A DNA stretch of 61,268 bases. Source: a virus. Made by a program: the position numbers and the translations under genes. Below, piece after piece: positions 1-7,848 of the stretch (positions within the stretch are counted from its first letter, which is position 1; every line of letters begins with the position of its first letter). The DNA lies in the IMG/VR virus record IMGVR_UViG_3300024323_000002, positions 1 to 61,268 of that record; one strand, given 5' to 3'. Under the pieces are notes generated by a model. It was given only the letters and a program-made list of their open reading frames with translations, ran no database searches and was not told where the DNA came from.

Positions 1-127
1 GTTAGCGGCACGCCATTCGCCGCTGTTGAGCTCTTTGAAGCCATCGCGCACCAGTTTCGCCATCAGCGGTTTGTCATCGGCGCCGAATTGCCGATGGTTC
101 TTCACGACGATGCCTTCGATCTCGACT
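1..127. repeat. Terminal direct repeat (circular closure)
   Basis: Identical to 61142-61268. The repeat is exactly 127 bp, a length typical of the largest k-mer in short-read assemblers, and the RNA ligase reading frame continues through the junction without a shift. It therefore marks a closed circle (or circularly permuted DNA) of 61,141 bp rather than a biological terminal repeat, although a true 127-bp repeat cannot be excluded. Confidence 0.93.
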
Positions 128-612
128 CCCCCCAACACAGACTTCTGGCCCATGAACTGCGCGAGTTGACCGAAGTGCTCGAGCTCGCCTTCGAAGTAGC
201 ATGGAACGGTTTCTAGACCGAGATGCATCGCCTCGCTAGCTAGATAGCTTCTATCCGCATAGTCGTTGTGATCGATCTCGATGTCATAAAGCATGATGTT
301 CTTCGCCGGGATACGGTCATAGGGCAAAGTGTTGTGCTTCGGTCGATTCAAGTACTCGCCGCGGTAGATGGTGCCCGGCCGCAGCCGCTCGCGCAGCGCG
401 TGGATCGTGGCGACTCCCGCGGCGAATAGCTTGTCTGGCGAGTCGACGTCGATCATGACGCTCTTCGAGCGAACTTGAAGCTCGCCGTCAATCACGGCGA
501 AGCTGATCTGACTCCCGTCGACTTTCTCTTCGACGACAATGGGGCCTTTGAACAACTGCTTTAGCTCGCGATGGCCTTCGTGATGGATCTTTGGATATGC
601 GTGAATGGTCAT
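1..612 (-). CDS. RNA ligase family protein (N-terminal part, gene crosses the contig ends)
   Basis: The ATG at 612 opens a frame that runs off base 1 and continues from 61141 to a stop at 60833, giving about 306 residues. The translated N-terminus carries the covalent nucleotidyltransferase signatures: EEKVDGSQ (motif I, the lysine that is adenylated), RGEYL (motif III region) and EGIVVK (motif IV). These define the RNA ligase/ATP-dependent ligase fold, which seals nicked nucleic acid using ATP. The size and lack of a DNA-ligase OB-domain signature favour RNA ligase, a common phage tool for tRNA or RNA repair. The frame is open upstream into the HNH domain, so a fused product is possible. No Shine-Dalgarno sequence is seen before 612. 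Confidence 0.85.
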   Translation of the reverse strand, partial: MTIHAYPKIHHEGHRELKQLFKGPIVVEEKVDGSQISFAVIDGELQVRSKSVMIDVDSPDKLFAAGVATIHALRERLRPGTIYRGEYLNRPKHNTLPYDRIPAKNIMLYDIEIDHNDYADRSYLASEAMHLGLETVPCYFEGELEHFGQLAQFMGQKSVLGGVEIEGIVVKNHRQFGADDKPLMAKLVRDGFKELNSGEWRAAN

Positions 613-954
613 AAACTTTGCGCGTCTGCATGGGCAGGCTCCACCGTTGATGTGCTTGGCCACGTTGCAGTTTGCGCAGAGCACCGCCAACCGACCTTGC
701 GGCCAGCCTGCTCTGCGCAGTGCGCGGTAAAAGTTGGTGCCGCGTGGGGATTTGCCGGCCCGCTCCGCGGCACCATCGTTGAAAATGTGATCAAGCTGCA
801 GAAAGTCGAGGTATTCCTCGCCGCAGCATTGGCAGACCTCGCCGTAGGCGGCGATGGCCTGCACCTTCAGTCGTCGATTCGCAAGGGCCGCCGATTGGCG
901 GCATACTTCGCAAACTCTTCGGCCGTGCTCGGGAATGCGCCGGCATCGGGTGCA
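613..954 (-). CDS. HNH endonuclease domain in frame with the RNA ligase; start uncertain
   Basis: The frame that leads into the ligase ATG first encodes a zinc finger (C-T-R-C about ten residues before C-E-V-C) and then an HNH nuclease of a common phage type: CQCCGEEYLDFLQLDH, then LCANCNVAKHINGG. There is no stop between this domain and the ligase. The only ordinary start seen is GTG at 864, four bases after the stop of the neighbouring gene (TGA-AG-GTG), but that would drop the first zinc finger. The finger-coding part (865-954) overlaps the end of the 867-1364 gene in another frame. HNH proteins of this type are often homing endonucleases. The end of 954 is only the first cysteine codon, not a proven start. 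Confidence 0.7.
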
Positions 955-1364
955 GTGCTGTCTGGGCGGTCCATGAATGTCTGCGGCGAGGCCACGGCGA
1001 TGTCGCGAGTTGTCGCCACCTGCTGTCCAAGCCCCAGGCTGGTCGAGCTCGGGATCGGCTGCGTCGCCACGATCTTGTAGGTCGCTATCTGCTGGCCCAT
1101 CTGCGCTCCGAGCGCTTGGAAGAAGTTCTGAGTGCGCGCCCGTGCCTCCTCGAGTGTCTCCGAACGCATCGCTATCATGCGTTCCTCGGCTGCTGTCAGC
1201 TCCGGGTCTCCCGTCAGCAGCTGTTCGAACTGGGTGGATAGGGGCTCTAGAGATGCCTTCATCTTAGCAGCCGCGTATCGGCACACGTGAAAACCACAGC
1301 ACAGACACGTGCTGTCGCGCTGCAGTCGACGCAGTCCGAGCTCATTCAGCTCATGGAGCCGCAC
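867..1364 (-). CDS. Hypothetical protein, about 165 residues
   Basis: The GTG at 1364 lies just after the stop of the nucleotidase gene; an internal ATG at 1262 is the alternative start. Near the N-terminus is a cysteine cluster (CLCCGFHVC), followed by a helical, acidic middle and a Q/T-rich C-terminus. I do not recognise the family. Its 3' end is read in another frame as the zinc finger of the HNH protein. Confidence 0.55.
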   Translation of the reverse strand: MRLHELNELGLRRLQRDSTCLCCGFHVCRYAAAKMKASLEPLSTQFEQLLTGDPELTAAEERMIAMRSETLEEARARTQNFFQALGAQMGQQIATYKIVATQPIPSSTSLGLGQQVATTRDIAVASPQTFMDRPDSTAPDAGAFPSTAEEFAKYAANRRPLRIDD

Positions 1365-1368
1365 ACCG

Positions 1369-2010
1369 CTACCGATGTCCCCCGGCTCTTTTCGTGGTCT
1401 TGGCAGGGGTCGGTTCGCTGCTGATCGAGCAGCATCCCAGCTCTGTGATCTCCGTGTCTTCATTCATCTCTCCGTATGTCATCCGCTTGAAAGCGTGCTC
1501 GTAGTCGTAAACTCGACGGTAGCCTTTGGCGTCACGGTTCCACGGTCGGTCGAACAACAGGCCGCGCGCGGGGTCCTGTCTGATGTGGTCGACACAATCA
1601 TCGAGCAGGAAGTGTCCAATGATGCGTCTCTTGTGACCGGTGAACATGATCTCTTGCTGAGGAAAATGCTCTTTTAGCTGATGCTCCCGGTCTCGCTGCC
1701 AGCTCGCGATGCCGGCCCATGGCTTGGTGACAAAACACACGTCATAACCATGGTCGATCAACTTGCGGACAAACTCGACGGCGCCGGGATACCACTTGGC
1801 CTGCGCTGCCAGGTTGTCTCGCTTGCGCAGCATGTTATACATCCGAGTGGCCTGCGATGGAGACAACCCCATTGCCTTGTCGAAGTCGTAGGTCACCCAC
1901 TCACGCGGCGGGGGCAGCGGCTTGTCGAGGATCTCTTGCGCCGCGAGCCACACCTGCGTCGATAGGTCGACGAGCACGCCGTCTACGTCGAGCAGCGCGG
2001 TTACGATCAT
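1369..2010 (-). CDS. 5'(3')-deoxyribonucleotidase, HAD superfamily
   Basis: The 213-residue protein begins with the HAD nucleophile motif LLDVDGVLVD (residues 6-15), which carries both catalytic aspartates. Later FVTKPW supplies the motif II threonine and the FLLDDCVDH segment the motif IV aspartates. The spacing matches the NT5C-type deoxynucleotidases that remove phosphate from dNMPs and are common in phages for adjusting nucleotide pools. The tail after residue 190 is low complexity. The start overlaps the previous gene by 4 nt. Confidence 0.82.
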   Translation of the reverse strand: MIVTALLDVDGVLVDLSTQVWLAAQEILDKPLPPPREWVTYDFDKAMGLSPSQATRMYNMLRKRDNLAAQAKWYPGAVEFVRKLIDHGYDVCFVTKPWAGIASWQRDREHQLKEHFPQQEIMFTGHKRRIIGHFLLDDCVDHIRQDPARGLLFDRPWNRDAKGYRRVYDYEHAFKRMTYGEMNEDTEITELGCCSISSEPTPAKTTKRAGGHR

Positions 2011-2342
2011 CGCACCCGCCAGTCGGTCGCGTAGAAATCCTCGCCGCGAAACGCGCGCTGACTCCAGTCGTTCGGCGTGTTCAAGGGCACGAAAAGCCGA
2101 GCATCTGCGCCAGCACGGGCCACGGTTCGACCAGCTGCATATTCAGTGCCAGCCCATTGAAACGTGCCGCGCACGAACGGGTTGGCTGGTGCAGCCTGCA
2201 TGTCGACGAGCCTGACCTGCACGGCCGAGTGCGCCGCCGTGACGAAAGCGTCGACGTCGGTAAAACGTAAGCGCAGCAAGCCGTTGCGCGCTTCGATGAG
2301 CAGCCCCGCCTCGATACTTTCGAGCAGTTCAGCTTTGGTCAT
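2007..2342 (-). CDS. Hypothetical protein, 111 residues
   Basis: It is not recognised. It is a single-domain protein with a helical N-terminus and mixed C-terminus and has no membrane segment or cysteine motif. It overlaps the nucleotidase start by 4 nt (ATGA), so the two are probably co-translated. Confidence 0.6.
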   Translation of the reverse strand: MTKAELLESIEAGLLIEARNGLLRLRFTDVDAFVTAAHSAVQVRLVDMQAAPANPFVRGTFQWAGTEYAAGRTVARAGADARLFVPLNTPNDWSQRAFRGEDFYATDWRVR

Positions 2343-2372
2343 GGGTCAGTGAATATGTGGCACGTCGAGTCA

Positions 2373-3428
2373 TTAGTAAATGCCTTTTATTACAACGCGG
2401 GCTAACGGTACCAAAGTAGTCAGACAGGCTCGGCCTTCGGTGCTGCGCGACTCCCAACTGAGGTATTTCACCGGTGACTCCTCGAGCAACGCCTTCACCT
2501 CGCACGCGATCATCGCTGGGCCTTTGCCGTAATCGACTAGCAGAGCGTGATGTACACCCCTGTCATCGGCGACCACGCGATTAGCCTGCGCAAGCAGGTC
2601 CCACGAGCTCGTCAGCGGCGCATCGAGCTCCTTCAGCGGCATGCAGTCGACGAACAACATGTCAATGAGGTAGGTGGGCTGCGGAGGTGTAGGTTCGAGT
2701 AGTGGTGTTACAGTTCGAAGGCTGTCAGATATAGCTAAGAGCATGCCCGTCTCCTCGGGAAAACAGTCGGCTTGAAAGGGGCAACCTTTCGGCGGGAAAA
2801 CCTTGCACTCGCTCAGCGTGGGTGGCAGCGAGAGCGGATCAACGTCTGCTGCGACGGAAAGCATCTCTTCGGCAGGCGCGAGTACGTGTAACTTGAAGCG
2901 CTCGCGGTCGGCTTTGCGGTCGATGCGCTCGTGCACAGCCTTGGCAGTGAGGCTTGACCATATGCCTGTTGTCCACTGCGAGAATTCGGCTTCTGGTTCT
3001 GACTCTGTATATATGAGTCGCTGTACATCTGTTGTTAGCTGCTTGGCAGTCTTTGCGTAGGCGGGCTTCGACGTCGTCTTGTGATCGTAAACGGTGGTCG
3101 TCGTCAGGAGGTCTTTGATGCCATGGAACTCGACCCCATCGATCGTCGCGGTGAACTCTTTCTCGACTCCGAGAATGCCGTTGTCGTTTGCCGCGGGGAG
3201 CATGACGGACATTACTTTGGCTAGTTTGCCAATAGAGTAATCTTTCCATGTGGCTTCCGTGGCTAGCTCATCGCCGCGGTACCAGGCCTCGATCACCGCA
3301 TGAACACGCTTGCCGGCCTCTGCCGAGTCACCGGCGACCTCCCGTCTGCCTTGGCGGTAGGTGAACGCCTCTCGGCGCTTGCAGCGCTTCCAGAGACCGA
3401 GGTGCGACGCGCTGATGGGGTCGGCCAT
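2373..3428 (-). CDS. PD-(D/E)XK exonuclease, RecB/Cas4-like
   Basis: ATG at 3428 gives 351 residues; the longer open frame up to 3656 is a shadow of the methylase and is rejected. The protein has the layout of RecB-like phage exonucleases: LWKRCKRREAF near the N-terminus, GKRVHAVIEAW (histidine motif), GIKDLL (catalytic Asp) and VYDHKTT (D-x-K motif). A cysteine cluster around residues 220-235 (ECK...KGCPFQADC), with the N-terminal cysteine, could bind an Fe-S cluster as in Cas4 and AddB. It probably resects DNA ends for recombination. The start overlaps the methylase stop by one base. Confidence 0.8.
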   Translation of the reverse strand: MADPISASHLGLWKRCKRREAFTYRQGRREVAGDSAEAGKRVHAVIEAWYRGDELATEATWKDYSIGKLAKVMSVMLPAANDNGILGVEKEFTATIDGVEFHGIKDLLTTTTVYDHKTTSKPAYAKTAKQLTTDVQRLIYTESEPEAEFSQWTTGIWSSLTAKAVHERIDRKADRERFKLHVLAPAEEMLSVAADVDPLSLPPTLSECKVFPPKGCPFQADCFPEETGMLLAISDSLRTVTPLLEPTPPQPTYLIDMLFVDCMPLKELDAPLTSSWDLLAQANRVVADDRGVHHALLVDYGKGPAMIACEVKALLEESPVKYLSWESRSTEGRACLTTLVPLARVVIKGIY

Positions 3429-3958
3429 CAGTGCTCCTGCAGCGGGCCTGTGATGAGGTTGGCGAGGTTGGCGCGCGTGATCTCCTGCTTGAAGGCCGGC
3501 ACGCAGACGCCCGTGTAGGCGAGGACTAGCGCTTCTGGGTAGCTGGTGAGGTAACCCACAAACTTGACCCGCTTGAGCCACGCAATGCAGGTCGGGATGT
3601 CGTGCATGTAGTCGCACCACCACCTGCTGCGGGGGCGGACCGGAACCAAGAGACACTGCTCACGAACGCCGGCCTGCTTCTCTGCGGCCGACTTGGCTAG
3701 CCACTTCTGCAGGTCTTCGAACGGTGGATTGCAGTAGGTGCCGTTGACCCAGTCGGACTTGAGACCGTCCATGTCTGGGTAGTGATAGGTCGTCTCGGCC
3801 CCCGTTGGGTGCAGCCGCGAGCCGCAGGGGTCGAGCACAATGCAGCCCATCGCTTCGGACACCGCCGACAAGATGTTGAGCGGCGTGCCAACGTCTTGCG
3901 GTCGGTTTTGGCGCTTGCCTGTAGCAAAGCCGGTCAGGGCGTTAGTAGTCGAAGTCAT
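3428..3958 (-). CDS. Phage DNA N6-adenine methyltransferase (Dam family)
   Basis: The 176-residue protein has the compact phage Dam architecture: DVGTPLNILSAV at the N-terminus, LDPCGS, and the catalytic NPPF motif in GTYCNPPFEDL, which binds the target adenine. It would methylate phage DNA at adenine, protecting against host nucleases or marking replication. ATG 3958 is preferred over 4000 because it leaves a 17-nt overlap with the upstream gene and starts at the conserved domain. Confidence 0.82.
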   Translation of the reverse strand: MTSTTNALTGFATGKRQNRPQDVGTPLNILSAVSEAMGCIVLDPCGSRLHPTGAETTYHYPDMDGLKSDWVNGTYCNPPFEDLQKWLAKSAAEKQAGVREQCLLVPVRPRSRWWCDYMHDIPTCIAWLKRVKFVGYLTSYPEALVLAYTGVCVPAFKQEITRANLANLITGPLQEH

Positions 3959-4547
3959 CGTCGACTCCCACCGTTGTAATCTTGTCGTCGTACCAATCAA
4001 CTAGACTTGGCAGCCGGTCATCGCGGATCACTGGCAAGTCGAGCGCGATCCACAGATTCCACAGCGCATGCGCGAGGTGATGACATGCGCTCTCGCGGTC
4101 GTTCGTCTCCCCAGCGCCATATGCCAGTAAGTGCCGCAGCGCGCTGTCGAGGTAGCTCGTGAGCGGCGCGCCTTTGCGGTAGTTCCCCCGCGCGTATTTC
4201 TTCTCGCCATACTCGTACACACGGCAGAGCTCGCGGAACGACTGCGGGAACTGAGCCAAGAGCGCGACGACGTTGCGGCTCTCAGGAACCTCGGGCTTGA
4301 ACAGCGGCGCGATGTCCTTCTCGAGCTCGAGCAGCACGGCCAGGATCGCATATTGCAGCGAGGCAGTCGGCCCGCGGTCGAGGTAGCGCGCAATCTCGGT
4401 GGCTGCGCATGTGAGCCAGTGCTGCTCGGAGACGTGCTCGTAATCGGTGCCGTCTAACTCGGCGAAGCCGTCGAGAGCGCGTGACGATGCGAAGACCTGG
4501 CTGAGACGAGGCTTGTCTTCGTTGTAGCGCAGTTGGTCTTCACTCAT
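3942..4547 (-). CDS. dATP/dGTP diphosphohydrolase-like protein (DUF5664 type)
   Basis: The 201-residue protein begins with RYNEDKPRLS and later carries EYGEKKYARGNYRKG and SALRHLLAYGAGE, then a CHHLAHALWNLW segment. These are hallmarks of the DUF5664/dGTP_diPhyd_N family of the MazG-HisE type, which removes pyrophosphate from purine dNTPs. Some relatives occur in phages that replace adenine with 2-aminoadenine, but no PurZ-like synthetase is present here, so a role in pool balancing is more likely. Confidence 0.75.
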   Translation of the reverse strand: MSEDQLRYNEDKPRLSQVFASSRALDGFAELDGTDYEHVSEQHWLTCAATEIARYLDRGPTASLQYAILAVLLELEKDIAPLFKPEVPESRNVVALLAQFPQSFRELCRVYEYGEKKYARGNYRKGAPLTSYLDSALRHLLAYGAGETNDRESACHHLAHALWNLWIALDLPVIRDDRLPSLVDWYDDKITTVGVDDDFDY

Positions 4548-4725
4548 ACATGCGCCCCTCGAGCTCTTCGATCTCTTCGTTCGCCTCGCTCAGCTGCAGC
4601 TCGAGGTCCTCGAGCCAATCTAAGACAGTCTTGACTGCCTCTTCGTATTCGGGCACGTCGTCATTCGAGACGACCTCCTCGAGCGATGTGCGGTTTAGGT
4701 ATCTGCGTGCGTGTTCGCGTAACAT
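4540..4725 (-). CDS. Small coiled-coil hypothetical protein
   Basis: It has 61 residues. The second half is a strongly acidic helix (LDWLEDLELQLSEANEE) predicted by eye as a coiled coil. It overlaps the next gene by 8 nt and belongs to the same operon. Function unknown. Confidence 0.6.
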   Translation of the reverse strand: MLREHARRYLNRTSLEEVVSNDDVPEYEEAVKTVLDWLEDLELQLSEANEEIEELEGRMYE

Positions 4726-4726
4726 G

Positions 4727-4903
4727 TCATTTCTCGGTAAACATCATGGCCGCTGTGCCTGGCCAGAAGATGCCGGCCACGAAGGCCGCTGGCACAGCGA
4801 CGAAGAAAGGGATCTTGAGGCCCATCATGCGTCGCAGCTGGTAGGTCGTAATCACCATGCCGCAGCCGTAATAAAACGCTAATGAGAGGGGTATTACGTC
4901 CAT
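4727..4903 (-). CDS. Small two-span membrane protein, 58 residues
   Basis: The ORF starts at ATG 4903 and ends one base before the next ATG (TGA-ATG spacing). Two hydrophobic segments, about residues 4-20 and 31-48, are separated by a basic loop (QLRRMMGLK). It could be a holin-like or inner-membrane modifier, but nothing in its surroundings, a replication operon, supports lysis. Confidence 0.65.
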   Translation of the reverse strand: MDVIPLSLAFYYGCGMVITTYQLRRMMGLKIPFFVAVPAAFVAGIFWPGTAAMMFTEK

Positions 4904-4909
4904 AATTCT

Positions 4910-5242
4910 TTATGACAAACTAGTCACAAAACTAATCGCTTCTAAGGCACCGTAACAAACAGAGAAGAACGCGCCGGACCGGACTAAGGCCTCACCCCAC
5001 TCGAGCTGTTCAGGTGAAACGCGGCCACCATGGCGACGTTTCAGCTCCACGAACACAACGCGTCCCGGCAAGAGAATCAGATAGTCAGGCACACCCTTCG
5101 AGACGCCCATGGCCTTGTTCTTCGCCTTCGCGGCGTGGCTCGGCGTATACGTGCTGTTCGGAATGTGCGAGAAAGTAAGGCCTCTGGCACGCAGCCAGTT
5201 GGCGAAGATCACTGACTCGGCATACTCGCTCGCTACATCCAC
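4910..5242 (-). CDS. VRR-NUC domain nuclease
   Basis: The 110-residue protein is a stand-alone VRR-NUC module of the PD-(D/E)XK superfamily. KGVPDYLILLPG supplies the catalytic Asp and VFVELKRRHGGRVS the E-x-K pair, followed by the conserved QLEW. Phage members act as structure-specific or Holliday-junction-type nucleases. The start overlaps the polymerase stop by 10 nt, linking it to replication. Confidence 0.8.
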   Translation of the reverse strand: MDVASEYAESVIFANWLRARGLTFSHIPNSTYTPSHAAKAKNKAMGVSKGVPDYLILLPGRVVFVELKRRHGGRVSPEQLEWGEALVRSGAFFSVCYGALEAISFVTSLS

Positions 5243-7149
5243 GGCACTAGGCGTCCATTCTCGAAGCGGGGTTCAGCCTTCTTGAACCACGCCGTCATCA
5301 GTGCTGGCTCGGCGCGCACTGGCACGTCGGGCGTGTACCGGTTGAAAGCAGTCAGCATCACATCTGTCATCGCGTAGGCCGCCTCGTGTGCGCGGCGGAT
5401 CGGCAGCTCGGCGATGACCTCGTCATGAACATATAACACAGGGTGGCAGTCGAAGAGGTCATCTCCGGGCGCGGATACATCGCAGCGCAGAGCTAAATCG
5501 AAGAGCGCCGCTTTGACTGCGTCGGTCGCGAGGCCGCTAAAGATCCCGTTCGCGACATCAGGAAAGAACGCCTGGCCGCGCACTCGGCCGCTGATGAACT
5601 GGCTGTATGTGGCTGTCTCTTCGTAGTCGCGGGCGCCATCAGGGAACATGGCTCGGATCGCGGCGAAGTAGTTCTCAGGCTCCCAGCGCTCGCGCCACGC
5701 GCGCATGATGCGAGCCGCCTCCTCGAGCGAGACTTTGGGCTCCCACTCGGCCCGCTTCTTGTTCATCTGGCGCCAGAGTCGGTCCGCCGACATGACTCCC
5801 CAGCCGCCGAAATTCACCTCTTTCGATTGCTGCCGAGCCAGCGCCCACTTGCCTTCTTTTCGTTTTGAAAAGGCCTCTTCGTAGCTGCACTTGAGCAGGA
5901 TCGAGGCGACCTCGCAGTGCACATCGCGCTTCTCGTTCAGCGCCACGGCCAGCTTTGACTTGCCAGTCAACCAGAGCTCGCACTGGCTCACCGTGTGGAG
6001 CTCGGCCATGCTGTAATCGACCGAGCAGTACCAGTAGCCGGGCCTAGGCACGAAACATTCGCGCATACGCCCCGCTCTTGGTACGTTTTGAAAGTTCGAT
6101 CCAACCAGCGGCAGCTTCGGCTCGCGTGAGCTTGTTCTACCGTTGTTGTTGATAATGACATATTCCGTCTGTAGCGGCAGCCCCGATGCACCTTCGCGCA
6201 GTTGTGTCACGCGCTCGCGCACGCTCGCAGCTGACGTGTACAGCGCATAGGCCTGCATGACCGGGTCGGCGCTGTCTCGGCACGCTTCGGCGTCGAGGCT
6301 GATGTCACCACCGTCTGTTTTCTTCGCAGAAATGCTGAGCTCCGCGCATGCCTCGACCATGCGTGCTTTAGCAGCCTTCAAGTCACGCGTACCGACCTTC
6401 GAGGCAGGCCAGATCTTGCCGTTTGCGCGGTGGGTGCCGCGGATGAGCCCGTGTTCAACACAGAGGGCTTTGGCGCGCGATATGTCGAACTCCACCTCTT
6501 CGAGGTAGGCTTCGATTGTTCGCGCGTCGGTGATCATGCCGCGTATCGACTGCCGATGCAAAGCAAGAGCCGCGCGAGCTTGAGCCGGACCATCAACGAT
6601 GAACTCGGCGAAGGCTTGCTGTAATCTGTCTACTTTGAGAGTGGCGAGAGCATCGAGCTTGGCATACTCGATTGCTGCGTCGGGCCAGTCTCGCAGATCC
6701 ACTCCGATGAGCTCGGCGTAACGAAGTCTCCAAGTGTCTTGTGACTTGTCGAGCTGTCCGCAGCCATAGCGCTCGTACAACGCAGCGAGGTTGTAAAAGT
6801 AAGGGTGAGACACCCCAGTAGAAAGCCGATAACCATTGAGGCTACCGTGAGCAAGATCAATAAGTCTTTGGTTGTGTTGGATGTCACGAATACGACCACT
6901 CGCATAGGCTTCATAGATGAGCTTTGTAAGCCGGGGGTAAGCGCGCATGAGTACGCACGCGTCGAAGGCGAAGTTGGCGCCGGTGATGTTGTTCTCTGCG
7001 AATAGCCAGGCGCAAAGCTCCTCGCCATGGCGCCCATGAACGATCTCTGGCTTCATCGAGTGGGAGCACCACGTGATGCAAGCCAGAGCCGGCGCTAAGT
7101 CGACTCCCCTGCCGATTAGCGCCGTCTCTGTGTCTACGGCTATGAGCAT
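5233..7149 (-). CDS. DNA polymerase, family A, with 3'-5' exonuclease
   Basis: The 638-residue replicative polymerase lacks a 5' nuclease domain. Exonuclease motifs are intact: VDTET (Exo I), NFAFD (Exo II) and YAKLD (Exo III). Polymerase motif A is CSVDYSMAELH and motif C is YVHDEV, both with their metal-binding aspartates. Motif B reads RQQSKEVNFGGWGVM, one residue shorter than the usual N-F-G-x-x-Y-G helix and with tryptophan where tyrosine or phenylalanine is usual, which could affect nucleotide selection. It is the central gene of the left minus-strand operon. Confidence 0.92.
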   Translation of the reverse strand: MLIAVDTETALIGRGVDLAPALACITWCSHSMKPEIVHGRHGEELCAWLFAENNITGANFAFDACVLMRAYPRLTKLIYEAYASGRIRDIQHNQRLIDLAHGSLNGYRLSTGVSHPYFYNLAALYERYGCGQLDKSQDTWRLRYAELIGVDLRDWPDAAIEYAKLDALATLKVDRLQQAFAEFIVDGPAQARAALALHRQSIRGMITDARTIEAYLEEVEFDISRAKALCVEHGLIRGTHRANGKIWPASKVGTRDLKAAKARMVEACAELSISAKKTDGGDISLDAEACRDSADPVMQAYALYTSAASVRERVTQLREGASGLPLQTEYVIINNNGRTSSREPKLPLVGSNFQNVPRAGRMRECFVPRPGYWYCSVDYSMAELHTVSQCELWLTGKSKLAVALNEKRDVHCEVASILLKCSYEEAFSKRKEGKWALARQQSKEVNFGGWGVMSADRLWRQMNKKRAEWEPKVSLEEAARIMRAWRERWEPENYFAAIRAMFPDGARDYEETATYSQFISGRVRGQAFFPDVANGIFSGLATDAVKAALFDLALRCDVSAPGDDLFDCHPVLYVHDEVIAELPIRRAHEAAYAMTDVMLTAFNRYTPDVPVRAEPALMTAWFKKAEPRFENGRLVPWM

Positions 7150-7155
7150 TTGCTT

Positions 7156-7653
7156 TCAGTCAGGCAGACGTGGAAGTGGCATGTGCCACCAGTCGCCGCG
7201 CCACGTAGAGACCACGCCGGGCGGTAGAAACTCGCGCGAGGTCACATCTCGAAGGCGGCCGTTTACGACCTTGATTTCTCGGTAACTTTGGTGTCCCGCC
7301 ATGTCACGAACGGCGTAGTAGCCGGGTGCTTTGGGCGGGGTAGCTAGCCAGCAGCCGCGAACATAGGCCGCGTACTGCTTTATATGGTCTGTACACTTTA
7401 CTCGCTCGAGCGACTCGAATAAGCTCCAGTTGTCACCCGCCACAAGCACCGCGTAACCTGTGACTAGGTGATAAACGGTGCAGTCGGCGCGGTAGATGGG
7501 CAGGTACACGTCGTGCGTGGCAAGAACCACATCATTGAGACCCGCGACTTCATCGCGAAACCGGCGCAGGAAGCAGGCTTGAGTAAGATCACGCCAGCGC
7601 CGCTCATCCACACACCTGTAGAGCAGGTCGTGTTGAATCTGTTCGACGAGCAT
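7156..7653 (-). CDS. Hypothetical protein, 165 residues
   Basis: It is not recognised. The protein is rich in aromatic residues and ends in WRGDWWHMPLPRLPD. It lies between polymerase and the DUF669-like gene, so it is probably replication-associated. Confidence 0.6.
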   Translation of the reverse strand: MLVEQIQHDLLYRCVDERRWRDLTQACFLRRFRDEVAGLNDVVLATHDVYLPIYRADCTVYHLVTGYAVLVAGDNWSLFESLERVKCTDHIKQYAAYVRGCWLATPPKAPGYYAVRDMAGHQSYREIKVVNGRLRDVTSREFLPPGVVSTWRGDWWHMPLPRLPD

Positions 7654-7656
7654 GTG

Positions 7657-7848
7657 TCAGTTGGGACGAGCCCCCGTTGGCGCGATCGGCGGCGTCTCGG
7701 CAGGGACGGCTATCTCGTCGCACATTTGGTGCAGGTCCGTGAACATCTCGAGGGCATCGTCGAGGTGAGCTATGTCGGCCTCCTCTTCGAAGCGGATGAG
7801 GGCAAACCGAACCTCGCGCAAGAGGCTCCGCACGTCGTTATTGAGCAT
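7657..7848 (-). CDS. Small helical hypothetical protein, 63 residues
   Basis: An acidic helical N-terminus (RFALIRFEEEADIAHL) is followed by a proline-rich tail. The start overlaps the DUF669-like gene by 11 nt. Unknown function. Confidence 0.55.
   Translation of the reverse strand: MLNNDVRSLLREVRFALIRFEEEADIAHLDDALEMFTDLHQMCDEIAVPAETPPIAPTGARPN

Noticed and set aside
1-127. Genuine phage terminal repeat
   Set aside because: 127 bp matches an assembler k-mer and lies inside a coding gene; a closed circle is simpler.
571-1080. Plus-strand ORF of 169 codons
   Set aside because: It is antisense to the HNH and 867-1364 genes, whose motifs are clear; it has no recognisable features.
3428-3656. 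N-terminal extension of the RecB-like nuclease
   Set aside because: The extra 76 residues are Arg/His/Pro-rich, as expected when the methylase gene is read in another frame; the domain starts at ATG 3428.
3942-7149. 2-aminoadenine (Z) genome system
   Set aside because: The diphosphohydrolase-like protein and polymerase hint at it, but no PurZ-type adenylosuccinate synthetase or DatZ was found.
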